From the NCBI GenBank assembly GCA_964626265.1, contig CAZVCG010000032.1:1-22223 (forward strand): a stretch of 22,223 nt of DNA. The letters run 5' to 3'. The notes below the pieces were generated by a model. The model was not told where the DNA came from. It made no database searches and saw only the letters and a list, made by a program, of their open reading frames with translations. Positions 13,550 to 20,932 of this stretch are shown here, piece after piece; the stretch's first letter is position 1; the number at the start of each line of letters is the position of its first letter. The stretch comes from CAZVCG01 sp964626265. GTDB taxonomy: Bacteria; Pseudomonadota; Alphaproteobacteria; UBA9219. The position numbers and the translations under genes were made by a program.

Positions 13550-14245
13550 ATGCCCTTTCCTGTCATTCCCGAACCCGCCGAAACCGCAGCCCATTTCATC
13601 AGGGCTTTGAAGAACTCTCAACGTCTGGACTCGCCGTATACGCGATGGGTGTTGACGGACACAATTCCTGAAAGCCTCGCTTTCCGGATCATGATGCTGC
13701 CCATCAAGCCGCCTGACATGGGCGACAGCGGCGGCGTGCGGGATCTGGGCGACAACAATTTAAAGCGCACGTTCTTCACGCCGGAATTGCAAAACGATTT
13801 TCCGGAGATCAAGGCGTTCGTCGACGCGTTCCAGCGTCCCGAAGTCGCGCGGCAGTTTTCGGAAACGTGCAATATCGCGCCGGAACGCCTTGAAGGAGGA
13901 TTCCTGCGCATCGAATACATGCAGGACACCGACGGCATGTGGCTCAAGCCGCATCCTGACATCACGGCCAAGCTGTTTTCGATGGTGATCTACCTTTGCA
14001 CCGGGCCGGAAGCCAAGAATTGGGGCACGGACATTTACGACGAGAACCAAAAATGGGTGGACCGCGGCACGGCCGAGTTCAACCGCGCCGTGATTTTCGT
14101 GCGTACGGAAACGACATTTCATGGCTTCGAAAAGAGGCCGATCAAGGGCGTGCGACGCCTGATGGAGATTAATTACGTTATCCCTGAATGGCGCGACCGT
14201 TATCAGCTTTGCCTGCCCGACACGCCAGTGACGCTGAAAGGCTAA
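13550..14245 (+). CDS. 2OG-Fe(II) oxygenase-like protein (second of a pair)
   Basis: A 231-residue protein with the same iron-binding plan as its upstream neighbour: HPD at 135-137, H191 in TFHGF and an arginine (R202/R203) before the closing strand RLMEINYV. The 10-bp gap to the first oxygenase argues for co-transcription. The N-terminal 100 residues differ strongly from those of the neighbour, so the pair is not a recent duplication and may act on different positions or substrates. The segment from 120 to 210 (RIEYMQDTDGMWLKPHPD onwards) is the clearest part. Convergent with the small exported-protein gene at 14427. Confidence 0.72.
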   Translation: MPFPVIPEPAETAAHFIRALKNSQRLDSPYTRWVLTDTIPESLAFRIMMLPIKPPDMGDSGGVRDLGDNNLKRTFFTPELQNDFPEIKAFVDAFQRPEVARQFSETCNIAPERLEGGFLRIEYMQDTDGMWLKPHPDITAKLFSMVIYLCTGPEAKNWGTDIYDENQKWVDRGTAEFNRAVIFVRTETTFHGFEKRPIKGVRRLMEINYVIPEWRDRYQLCLPDTPVTLKG

Positions 14246-14383
14246 ATCGGCAAAATTTTACGAGATATTCTCGCTTTATAACGGTTAAAGTATTACTTTA
14301 ATCGAATGTGGTTTTTTGTAACATAATAAGCTGTTTATTTGGTTTTCTTAATGTTCGTTTCGTCACCCAAAGCCAAACAACAA

Positions 14384-14405
14384 GGGGCAGACTTGCGCCT
14401 GCCCC
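14384..14405 (-). terminator. Intrinsic terminator between convergent genes
   Basis: GGGGCAG and CTGCCCC form a perfect 7-bp GC-rich stem with an 8-nt loop. On the minus strand it is followed by TTGTTGTTTGG, a T-rich run, and it lies 22 bp past the stop of the minus-strand gene at 14427. On the plus strand only CAATTT follows, so termination there would be weaker. Confidence 0.65.
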
Positions 14406-14426
14406 CAATTTATCGCGCCACGAACT

Positions 14427-14723
14427 CTATTTCTTAGTCTTGGCTGGCTTTTCGGTTTTGACGGGCTTCGCGTCTTTGTCTTCGACGGTGGTTGCCGTCA
14501 TCGAATATTCTACCTTTACCTTGCTGCCGACCTTAACCGTTTCCGGAACGGTGGCCGAGCCGCGTGCGATTTCCCATTTCTCGCCGCCCTTTTGGACAAC
14601 TATTTTTTCCGGCGTCAACTCCTGAACCGGGCCGGTCACTTGATAGCTCTTGGGTGCGGCCCATGACGGCGCAGCAGCCATTACGACAGCAGCCACAACC
14701 GTTAACATCATTGTATGTTTCAT
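14427..14723 (-). CDS. Small secreted protein of unknown function
   Basis: About 98 residues. The start is most likely the ATG at 14723, since GGAG lies 7 nt before it, while the ATG at 14729 is only 2 nt from the same site. A signal peptide is clear: MKHT, a hydrophobic stretch MMLTVVAAVVMAAAP and a SWA-AP signal peptidase I site. The mature part is about 75 residues of beta-prone sequence (SYQVTGPVQELTPEKIVVQKGGEKWEI) with a VGSKVKVEYSMTATTVE segment that resembles small OB- or SH3-like periplasmic domains, ending in a Lys/Pro-rich tail. No cysteines in the mature part. I do not recognise a named family. Confidence 0.75.
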   Translation of the reverse strand: MKHTMMLTVVAAVVMAAAPSWAAPKSYQVTGPVQELTPEKIVVQKGGEKWEIARGSATVPETVKVGSKVKVEYSMTATTVEDKDAKPVKTEKPAKTKK

Positions 14724-14843
14724 GCACATGCTCCGTAGATTGAAGGTTGAATGCGATAAACGGGTCTATAATATAGGACGCTAGTTAAAGCCTGCCTTTT
14801 AATGGGGACATAGACAAGGCCGATTTTTCAATAAGGTTTACAA

Positions 14844-15377
14844 ATGCGTTACGCCGTTTTCTTCACATTTGACGAAAAGACTGAGGAGGTCTTGCAGGGC
14901 CTGCGCGAGGCTTTGGCGGAAAATATTCGCGGCGTTCCCCCTGTGAAAGGAAAAATGGGCCCTCATATGACTCTGGCCGTGTTCGACAACGGCGAGCAAA
15001 ACGGCGTGTTCGAATGCTTCGACGCCTTGGCTCAAGGCTTCCGCAGCATCGCGCTGACGCTCCACGGTCTCGGCTCGTTTCCTGGAAGACGCAAAGTGCT
15101 GTTCGTTGAACCCATGCCCTCGCGCGAATTGCAAACCTGTTATGAAAGATGTCATACGTCCTTTGCTGCTTTTTCGAAAATGGTGATCGCTTATCACGAT
15201 CCGGTACAATGGCATCCGCACATCACGCTCACCAAAGGCATCGGCGGTCATGTTTTTCAGGAAGCCTATGCCTTCGCCAAAGCCCGCTGGCAGTCCTTGA
15301 ACGCTATAACGCGCTCCCTCGGACTCATCGACGTGCAGAAGCCGTTGGAGGTTTTGAAATCGGAAAAGTTGCTTTAG
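14844..15377 (+). CDS. 2H phosphoesterase / 2'-5' RNA ligase-like protein
   Basis: A 177-residue protein with the paired HxT motifs that define the 2H family: PHMTL (H41, T43) and PHITL (H126, T128), spaced as in LigT/ThpR-like enzymes. The two histidines act on 2',3'-cyclic phosphates or join RNA 2'-5' in characterised members; the true substrate here is unknown. The start ATG at 14844 has AAGG about 8 nt before it. It stands alone, divergent from the small secreted protein and followed by a cupin gene after 80 bp. Confidence 0.82.
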   Translation: MRYAVFFTFDEKTEEVLQGLREALAENIRGVPPVKGKMGPHMTLAVFDNGEQNGVFECFDALAQGFRSIALTLHGLGSFPGRRKVLFVEPMPSRELQTCYERCHTSFAAFSKMVIAYHDPVQWHPHITLTKGIGGHVFQEAYAFAKARWQSLNAITRSLGLIDVQKPLEVLKSEKLL

Positions 15378-15457
15378 CCCCCCAAACTTGTTCTTTTTTG
15401 CGTTCATGGCTTTTTGCCGGTAAAATGCTATAACAATGTGAAAGACGGGGGTGCTCC

Positions 15458-15859
15458 ATGAAAAACAGCAAAGGCTTTGTTGACAACATCGAGGCATTGA
15501 CGGCGGCGAACAACGATTTTCGCCGCGTCCTATATACCACCAAGAACTGCCAACTCGTCGTCATGGCCCTCAAGCCCGGCGAAGACATCGGCAAGGAAGT
15601 CCACGATCTCGACCAATTTTTACGCGTGGAGTCGGGCACAGGCGAAGCTTTGCTCGACGGCGAACGGAATGCGATACAGGATGGCTCCGCCATCGTCGTC
15701 CCGGCCGGCACCGAACACAATATTATCAATACCGGCAACACGCCCATGAAGCTTTATACGCTTTACGCGCCGCCCGAACATCGCGATGGCGTGGTACATA
15801 AAACGCGCGCCGATGCCGAAAATGCCCATGAACATTTCGACGGCACGACGACAACGTAA
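15458..15859 (+). CDS. Small single-domain cupin protein
   Basis: A 133-residue cupin. Motif 1 reads GKEVHDLDQFLRVESGTG (45-62), with H49, Q53 and E58 as likely metal contacts; motif 2 reads VPAGTEHNIIN (81-91) with H87. One expected histidine of HxH is absent, as in the common GKEVHxxxDQF cupin subgroup. No second domain or signal peptide is present. Function is unassigned: small cupins include sugar isomerases, dioxygenases and sensors. It ends 9 bp before the convergent hydrolase gene. Confidence 0.8.
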   Translation: MKNSKGFVDNIEALTAANNDFRRVLYTTKNCQLVVMALKPGEDIGKEVHDLDQFLRVESGTGEALLDGERNAIQDGSAIVVPAGTEHNIINTGNTPMKLYTLYAPPEHRDGVVHKTRADAENAHEHFDGTTTT

Positions 15860-15868
15860 CGCTTCCAC

Positions 15869-16618
15869 TTAAGCGAACTTTTCGAACCATTCGAGCGTCG
15901 AGTCAAATAACGCTAAACGATTGTTCTCGTAGGAGAACGTATGGTTGGCTTTCGCTATGCGCGTCAAATCAAAAGGGCCCGTAAACGCTTTGCGATATTT
16001 CTCCGGCGACGTGTGCGGACTGGCGTTGAAAATACTTTCTTCCGGAATAATAAGTTGCGTCGGCGTTGATATGGCTTTGGCTAATTCAAGGCATTTTTCG
16101 TCCGGATATTTCTTGATCTCCTCAACCATCTCCTCGCCGATGACATACACGCACCCATAATCGAGATAGTATTGCTTGCGTTCGGGAATGTGCGTGAGAT
16201 ATGGCCCCGACGCCCAAAAGTTCGTCACATCGAACGAGGGATCCCACAAGCTGATAGCCTTCACCCCTTGCGGATTCAAGATCAACGTCGCCAAACCGCC
16301 AAGACTGTGCGCCGTGATGTAAATCGCGTCATAATCGTTTTTGAAGCGTTCGATGACCGCCAGAATATCTCGCGTATGCGTCGTGAGCGTGGAATCCGGC
16401 AAACGGCGGGATTTCGGCGCGGCATCGTACAGGCTCACCCTGTAATGATCGTAACCGTTCTTATAGAAAAACTCGCCGGAGGTGACTTCAAGCAAAAACC
16501 CCATTTTGTGCGTCATGCCATGAATATGAACGACGAGCCGCTTGTTGCCGTTCTTGCGCAGCCGGCCATAAATTCTATTGCCATCGGGGCCGTCGATGTT
16601 ATGTGCGGTTTCGGTCAT
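15869..16618 (-). CDS. Alpha/beta-hydrolase fold protein
   Basis: 249 residues. HIHGMTH at 31-37 is the oxyanion-hole region, AHSLGG at 103-108 carries the nucleophile S105, and H226 in KANHTFS is the catalytic histidine. The acid is probably in the LIIPEESIF segment near 190. No signal peptide, so cytosolic; substrate unknown, possibly an ester or peptide. A strong GAGGGGG lies 7 nt before the ATG. It is 12 bp downstream of the orphan gene at 16631-17149, itself 30 bp downstream of terC, so the three may be one transcript. Confidence 0.82.
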   Translation of the reverse strand: MTETAHNIDGPDGNRIYGRLRKNGNKRLVVHIHGMTHKMGFLLEVTSGEFFYKNGYDHYRVSLYDAAPKSRRLPDSTLTTHTRDILAVIERFKNDYDAIYITAHSLGGLATLILNPQGVKAISLWDPSFDVTNFWASGPYLTHIPERKQYYLDYGCVYVIGEEMVEEIKKYPDEKCLELAKAISTPTQLIIPEESIFNASPHTSPEKYRKAFTGPFDLTRIAKANHTFSYENNRLALFDSTLEWFEKFA

Positions 16619-16630
16619 CTTCGAACCCCC

Positions 16631-17149
16631 TCAAACAAACGGATCATAGGCCCATTGGAGCAGGCCTTGCCGCTGCCGTGGGCGGCATTCCATATCCATA
16701 GGCGTACAATTCATTTTGACCTGCGCCAAGTGGCGTTTGAATGCCTTCCAGCGTTTAATCTGTTTTTCATCAACGTCAGGCAACCGGCGGCCCATATAAT
16801 AGCGGCAATACCATTGAAACCAGCCGCGTGGATCGGGCCCGATGATCCAGCCCCTTTCCCTCCAAACGCTTAGGGGTTGGCGGCTTTTGATCCCAAAACA
16901 ATTAAGCTTAGGGTTAGGTTTGTCGCTTGTTTTCGCCTTGGCGAACCAATCGGCGGGAAATTCTTTCCGGCAATCGTTCATGTATTTGCCTTCGAAAACG
17001 CCGAGTTCCAGCATTTTTTTCGGCGTGAAGGCAGGCTTGAAGTCCGGCGCGAACTTTTTGCCCATCGGCGCAACCAGCTTATACCGATACCCTCGCTGCA
17101 TGCGGTCGTTGACGATGACAATCGTGCCGGGCTTATAGGCTTTTGACAT
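16631..17149 (-). CDS. Conserved-looking protein of unknown function
   Basis: 172 residues, not recognised. The sequence is unusually rich in aromatic and basic residues. A central block (GIKSRQPLSVWRERGWIIG then DPRGWFQWYCRYYMGRR) looks highly constrained, and W, Y and R dominate. The N-terminus (KPGTIVIVNDRMQRGYRY) could be a small beta domain. No membrane segment, signal peptide or known catalytic motif is visible. Cysteines at about 60, 84, 111, 148 and 155 do not form an obvious metal motif. The tight spacing with terC and the hydrolase suggests co-expression. Confidence 0.7.
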   Translation of the reverse strand: MSKAYKPGTIVIVNDRMQRGYRYKLVAPMGKKFAPDFKPAFTPKKMLELGVFEGKYMNDCRKEFPADWFAKAKTSDKPNPKLNCFGIKSRQPLSVWRERGWIIGPDPRGWFQWYCRYYMGRRLPDVDEKQIKRWKAFKRHLAQVKMNCTPMDMECRPRQRQGLLQWAYDPFV

Positions 17150-17179
17150 ACGGCAAGCTTAAACGCGCCACGCGTCCCG

Positions 17180-18169
17180 TCAACGCGCTTTTGCGGGGAC
17201 TTTCCGTGTTTTCCAAAGCGAATAGCCGACGCCGCTGCCCAGAATGGCGAACGTGATGCCCAGCGACCACCCTACGGGAAACTTCTCCCATCCGGCAAAG
17301 TCCGCGATAAACAGCTTACTGCCGATAAACACCAAAACGACCGACAAAGCGTATTTTAGGTAATGGAAACGTTTAATGATCGCGGACAACACGAAATACA
17401 GAGCGCGCAAGCCAAGGATCGCGAAAATGTTGCTTGTGTAGACGATGAACGGATCCGTCGTTATGACGAATATCGCGGGAACGCTGTCCACCGCAAAAAT
17501 AACGTCGGCAAACTCGATCATCACAAGGCACACGAATAGAGGCGTAAGCCATAAAACCTTCTTTCCGTGCTTTTTGGAAGGCTGGCGCACGAAAAAGTCG
17601 TGCCCGTGCAGCGCGTCCGTAATGCGGAAATGGTTCCGCATGAACTTGAGCAACGTGTTCTCGGCGATGTCGGCCGGCTTGTCGCCCGCCAACAGCATTT
17701 TGATGCCCGTGCCGATCAGGAACACGGCGAACACGTACAGGACCCATTCGAACCGGCTGACCAGAGCCGCGCCGAAGCCGATCATGACGCCGCGCAGAAC
17801 GACCGCGCCAAGGATACCCCAGAAAAGCACGCGGTGCTGATACAAACGCGGAATGTGAAAAAACGAAAACAGCATCGCGATGACGAACACGTTGTCGATC
17901 GACAGCGTCTTCTCGACGATGAAGCCGGTGAAGTATTCGACGGCCTTCCCTTGTCCCAGCTCGTACCAGATCCACCCGCCGAACAGAAGACCTATTGTGA
18001 TGTAGAAAGCCGAGAAGATGAGGCTTTCCTTGACCTCGACCTCATGATCCTTGCGGTGCATGACGCCCAGATCGAATACCAGCATGGCGACGACGACGGT
18101 AACGAATGACAGCCACATCCACACGGGCTTTGTCATGAAATCCAGAAAAAGAAAATCAGGGAGGGGCAT
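17180..18169 (-). CDS. TerC/Alx-family integral membrane protein
   Basis: 329 residues, about nine membrane segments. Diagnostic TerC motifs are present: FDLGVMHRKDHEVEVKESL early, EKTLSIDNVFV at 86-96, and EFADVIFAVDSVPAI at 219-233 with acidic residues inside the membrane (D92, D222, D228) likely to bind metal. TerC/Alx proteins export manganese or help load metals on exported proteins; older names refer to tellurium resistance. No ter operon partners are nearby, so a manganese or metal homeostasis role is more likely than tellurite resistance. The ATG at 18169 was kept; a second ATG at 18136 has no better ribosome site. Confidence 0.92.
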   Translation of the reverse strand: MPLPDFLFLDFMTKPVWMWLSFVTVVVAMLVFDLGVMHRKDHEVEVKESLIFSAFYITIGLLFGGWIWYELGQGKAVEYFTGFIVEKTLSIDNVFVIAMLFSFFHIPRLYQHRVLFWGILGAVVLRGVMIGFGAALVSRFEWVLYVFAVFLIGTGIKMLLAGDKPADIAENTLLKFMRNHFRITDALHGHDFFVRQPSKKHGKKVLWLTPLFVCLVMIEFADVIFAVDSVPAIFVITTDPFIVYTSNIFAILGLRALYFVLSAIIKRFHYLKYALSVVLVFIGSKLFIADFAGWEKFPVGWSLGITFAILGSGVGYSLWKTRKVPAKAR

Positions 18170-18300
18170 TCGCGCTTCTCGCTCAACAGTTAATCATTCT
18201 TTCGCGAACGCTGGCGCGCCTCGCGTCAACAGTTTCCCAAGAGCGGCGAACATACATTGCTCCCCGGCTCCGAAAGCGTATGCAACCTATCTTATTGTTT
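18170..18300 (-). promoter_or_regulatory. Possible structured leader of the TerC gene
   Basis: Many terC/alx genes have a Mn2+ (yybP-ykoY) riboswitch. Here the minus strand has GGGGAGCAA near 18265 and GAGCGAGAAG just before the start, only loosely like the conserved GGGGAGUAG and GGCGAGACC. Two imperfect 20-bp direct repeats (18172-18191 and 18215-18234, both with a TCAACAGTT core) are clear. Treat as a candidate only. Confidence 0.2.
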
Positions 18301-18470
18301 ATAAAAAGCAAGCCGGTTGTCGCCTTTTGACGAAAGGGAAAATGCCCACAAGCCTCTACAGGTTTTGACCAACAGCGGCGCGGTTACGCGATTTCTTATC
18401 CGGATTCATTGGCGTGAATCGGCCTCATCGTGTAGCAACGAACCAAACCTCAACCCGTCGGTGCGCCCTC

Positions 18471-19661
18471 ATGGCCAGAAACGCTTCAACCTCACCCCAA
18501 TCGACCGGACGCATTCTGTCCCTTGATTTCTGGCGAGGCTTGTTCCTGCTCATGATTTACGTCAATCATGTACCCGATAACTTGTTGGCGAAGCTTACGC
18601 TGCGCAACTGGGGATTTGCCGATTCAGCCGAAGCCTTCGTGTTCATTTCAGGCACCAGCGCCATGCTGGCTTTCGGGCCTTATTTCGAGAACGGCGGCCT
18701 TGCCGCCGGCATGGTCCGAACGTTGAAAAGGGCCTGGCAATTGTTTTGCGCGCACGTTCTTCTGGTCTTCGCTCTTTCTGCCATCATCGCCTTCGCCGGC
18801 GAATTCACGGACAGCAAGCCCATCATGGAGCAGCTCAACTTCTCGCCGTTTTTCGTGGAAACCGACGTCGCCATCGTGAAATTGCTCAAGCTCGGGTATA
18901 TGCCGAACCTGACGGACATCCTTCCTCTCTATATCGTTCTCGTTCTCTTGTTCCCGGCAGCATGGGCCTTGGTCAAGGCGTCTCCCGCTCTGGCTCTGGG
19001 AGCGTCATTCCTGCTTTGGCTCTCCATCAACGTCACGGGACAATCATTCGCCAATTATCCGGATGGCGTGACGTGGTTTTTCAATCCGCTGGCATGGCAA
19101 TTCCTTTTTGTCGCGGGCATGGTTGCCTATAAAGAGCGCAAGCGAATAATAACGGAAATTGTCGGGTCGAAGATTATCTTTCGGATTGCGTTGATCGCCG
19201 CTGGAGCCAGTTTCATCGCCGTCGCGCCATGGACCCACTTTGAAGCCTTCGTCTCCTGGCGGCTTGTGCCGGCTGAATTACTGGCAATCGACGACAAATC
19301 CAATCTGGCGTGGGTTCGCATCGCGCACTTTTTCGCGATTGCGGTCGTCGCCGCGCGGCTGTTGCCGGACTCTTCTTCCGTATGGCGTTCCCGTTTCGTT
19401 AAGGCGGTGTCTTTATGCGGCCGTCATTCTCTGGCGGTCTATTGCACGGGGGCCGCGCTTTCACTTATCGCGCACATCGTGCTGAAGATCGGGAAAGTTG
19501 ACGCCGTTGAATCCGCGCTGGTCGTCATGCTTGGCGTTATAATGCTCATTCTGCTCGCGCATGCGCTCCAATACGCGGCCAGCCTTCTGAACAGCGTCTC
19601 AGCCAAGACAAAGGAATCAAAGGCGGATCGCGACAAAAACGTAAAGCTACAGGCGGCATAA
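18471..19661 (+). CDS. OpgC-family membrane protein
   Basis: 396 residues from the ATG at 18471 (a GTG at 18414 would add 19). Hallmarks of the OpgC/acyltransferase-3-like family are LSLDFWRGLFLLMIYVNHVP near the start and GFADSAEAFVFISGTSA in the next membrane segment; about ten hydrophobic segments follow. OpgC of E. coli succinylates periplasmic glucans; members of this family in other bacteria have unknown acceptors. No opgG or opgH is nearby, so the acceptor cannot be deduced. The C-terminal 20 residues are basic and cytosolic. No strong ribosome site marks either start. Divergent from terC; the 240-300 bp before it contain no other gene. Confidence 0.85.
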   Translation: MARNASTSPQSTGRILSLDFWRGLFLLMIYVNHVPDNLLAKLTLRNWGFADSAEAFVFISGTSAMLAFGPYFENGGLAAGMVRTLKRAWQLFCAHVLLVFALSAIIAFAGEFTDSKPIMEQLNFSPFFVETDVAIVKLLKLGYMPNLTDILPLYIVLVLLFPAAWALVKASPALALGASFLLWLSINVTGQSFANYPDGVTWFFNPLAWQFLFVAGMVAYKERKRIITEIVGSKIIFRIALIAAGASFIAVAPWTHFEAFVSWRLVPAELLAIDDKSNLAWVRIAHFFAIAVVAARLLPDSSSVWRSRFVKAVSLCGRHSLAVYCTGAALSLIAHIVLKIGKVDAVESALVVMLGVIMLILLAHALQYAASLLNSVSAKTKESKADRDKNVKLQAA

Positions 19662-19742
19662 CGAAAGGCCGGACGGCGGAGGCCTGCGAACGGCAACGGA
19701 GAGATTGGCGCCTCTTTTAAAAAGTCGGAAATGATTTCTTAA

Positions 19743-20531
19743 TTACAGTTTTACCGCTTCAATATTCGCCGAGACAACATAATCCGCAATTGGGACGCCG
19801 GGCGTCCAGTCCTTCATGAAGGCCTTGCTTTCCTCCTTCGGGGCAACGCGGATTTGTTCAAAACCGGCAGCGCGCAACATGTTTTCGACCTCTGCGATCG
19901 TCGTTGCCCCGGCAATACAGCCGGTGTGCAATGCCATGTCCTGCCGAATATCCTCCGGCAACTCGGCAAAAGCGACAACATCCGAGACGGCTAAACGTCC
20001 GCCAGATTTCAAAACGCGAAACGCTTCCGCAAATACGCGGGGCTTGTTTGGCGACAGGTTAATGACACAGTTGGAGATGATTACGTCGACCGCGTTGTCG
20101 GCGACGGGAAGATTCTCGATTTCGCCGAGGCGAAAATCGACATTGGTATGTCCCCCTTTCTGTGCATTGGCCCGCGCCTTGGAAATCATTTCCGGCGTCA
20201 TATCCACGCCGATAACGCGCCCCGTGTCGCCAACTTGCCTCGCAGCGAGAAAACAGTCGAATCCGCCGCCGCTGCCAAGATCGAGAACAGTCTCGCCTGT
20301 TTTGAGATTTGCTATGGCTTGGGGATTGCCGCAGCCCAGCCCCATATTCGCTCCTTCAGGGATCGCGCTGACGTCTTCAAACGAATAGCCCACGGCCTGC
20401 GCCATTTCACCGGCATTGGGAGCGGGGCCGCCGCAACAGGATGTACCACAGCCACAACCGGAGGATTGCGCGACTGCGCCGTACTGCAGGCGCACCGCCC
20501 GACGGATTTTATCGTTTTCCACGTTGCCCAT
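19743..20531 (-). CDS. arsM: Arsenite S-adenosylmethionine methyltransferase
   Basis: ArsM methylates As(III) stepwise to mono-, di- and trimethylated forms using SAM. The 262 residues include the Rossmann SAM motif VLDLGSGGGFD at 82-92 and the arsenic-binding cysteines C67 (GLGCGNP), C155 (SNCVINL) and C205 (TGCIAGA), as expected for ArsM. An N-terminal Cys-rich stretch (C26, C28, C32, C33) is common in bacterial members. It is divergent from arsR-arsP; the shared 104-bp gap holds a symmetric operator candidate. With ArsP, a methylarsenite exporter, this makes a biochemical pair: ArsM makes methylarsenite and ArsP expels it. Confidence 0.93.
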   Translation of the reverse strand: MGNVENDKIRRAVRLQYGAVAQSSGCGCGTSCCGGPAPNAGEMAQAVGYSFEDVSAIPEGANMGLGCGNPQAIANLKTGETVLDLGSGGGFDCFLAARQVGDTGRVIGVDMTPEMISKARANAQKGGHTNVDFRLGEIENLPVADNAVDVIISNCVINLSPNKPRVFAEAFRVLKSGGRLAVSDVVAFAELPEDIRQDMALHTGCIAGATTIAEVENMLRAAGFEQIRVAPKEESKAFMKDWTPGVPIADYVVSANIEAVKL

Positions 20532-20590
20532 GGCGCCTCCGAAAATTCTGAACCGCTATTTTAAGGCAAAGAGCCGGAATAAAGAAAGCA

Positions 20591-20630
20591 ATATATCCGC
20601 TTGCGTGCATATGCTTGGCAGTGCATATAT
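20591..20630. promoter_or_regulatory. Candidate ArsR operator between arsM and arsR
   Basis: A 40-bp dyad: ATATAT, 10 nt, the palindrome GCATATGC (20607-20614), 10 nt, ATATAT, exactly symmetric about 20610.5. It lies 5 bp before the arsR ATG and 60 bp from the arsM start, a fitting place for autorepression of both genes. Confidence 0.5.
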
Positions 20631-20635
20631 GGCGA

Positions 20636-20932
20636 ATGAAACAAACGCTTCTGATTCTCTCCGCCCTTGCTGAACCCACCCGTTTAGAGGCGATGCGCCT
20701 TTTATGGGATGGCCGCGAGCACTGCGTGTGCGAGCTTATGGACGCACTGGACAAAGGCCAGTCCACCATGTCGCGTCATATGGCTACCCTTAAGAAAGCA
20801 GGACTCGTCATGGACAGGCGGGATGCCCAATGGGTGCGTTATACGCGCAATCCTCAACTCTCCAAAGCCATGATCGCGCTCATCGAGGCGGCAATCTATC
20901 TTGAAAAACCGTCAAAAAGGAAAGCCGCATGA
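20636..20932 (+). CDS. arsR: ArsR/SmtB-family metalloregulator
   Basis: 98 residues from the ATG at 20636; a longer reading would need the TTG at 20615, which lies inside the operator dyad. The winged helix-turn-helix is clear (LAEPTRLEAMRLL, then STMSRHMATLKKAGLV). The As(III)-binding pair is C30 and C32 in EHCVCELM, the place of the ELCVCDL site of classical ArsR. It would repress until arsenite binds. The stop overlaps the arsP start (ATGA), so the two are translationally coupled; arsM is divergent. Confidence 0.93.
   Translation: MKQTLLILSALAEPTRLEAMRLLWDGREHCVCELMDALDKGQSTMSRHMATLKKAGLVMDRRDAQWVRYTRNPQLSKAMIALIEAAIYLEKPSKRKAA

Noticed and set aside
17180..18169. Tellurite resistance operon
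   Set aside because: Only a TerC/Alx-type membrane protein is present; no TerA, TerB, TerD or TerE homologue is nearby.
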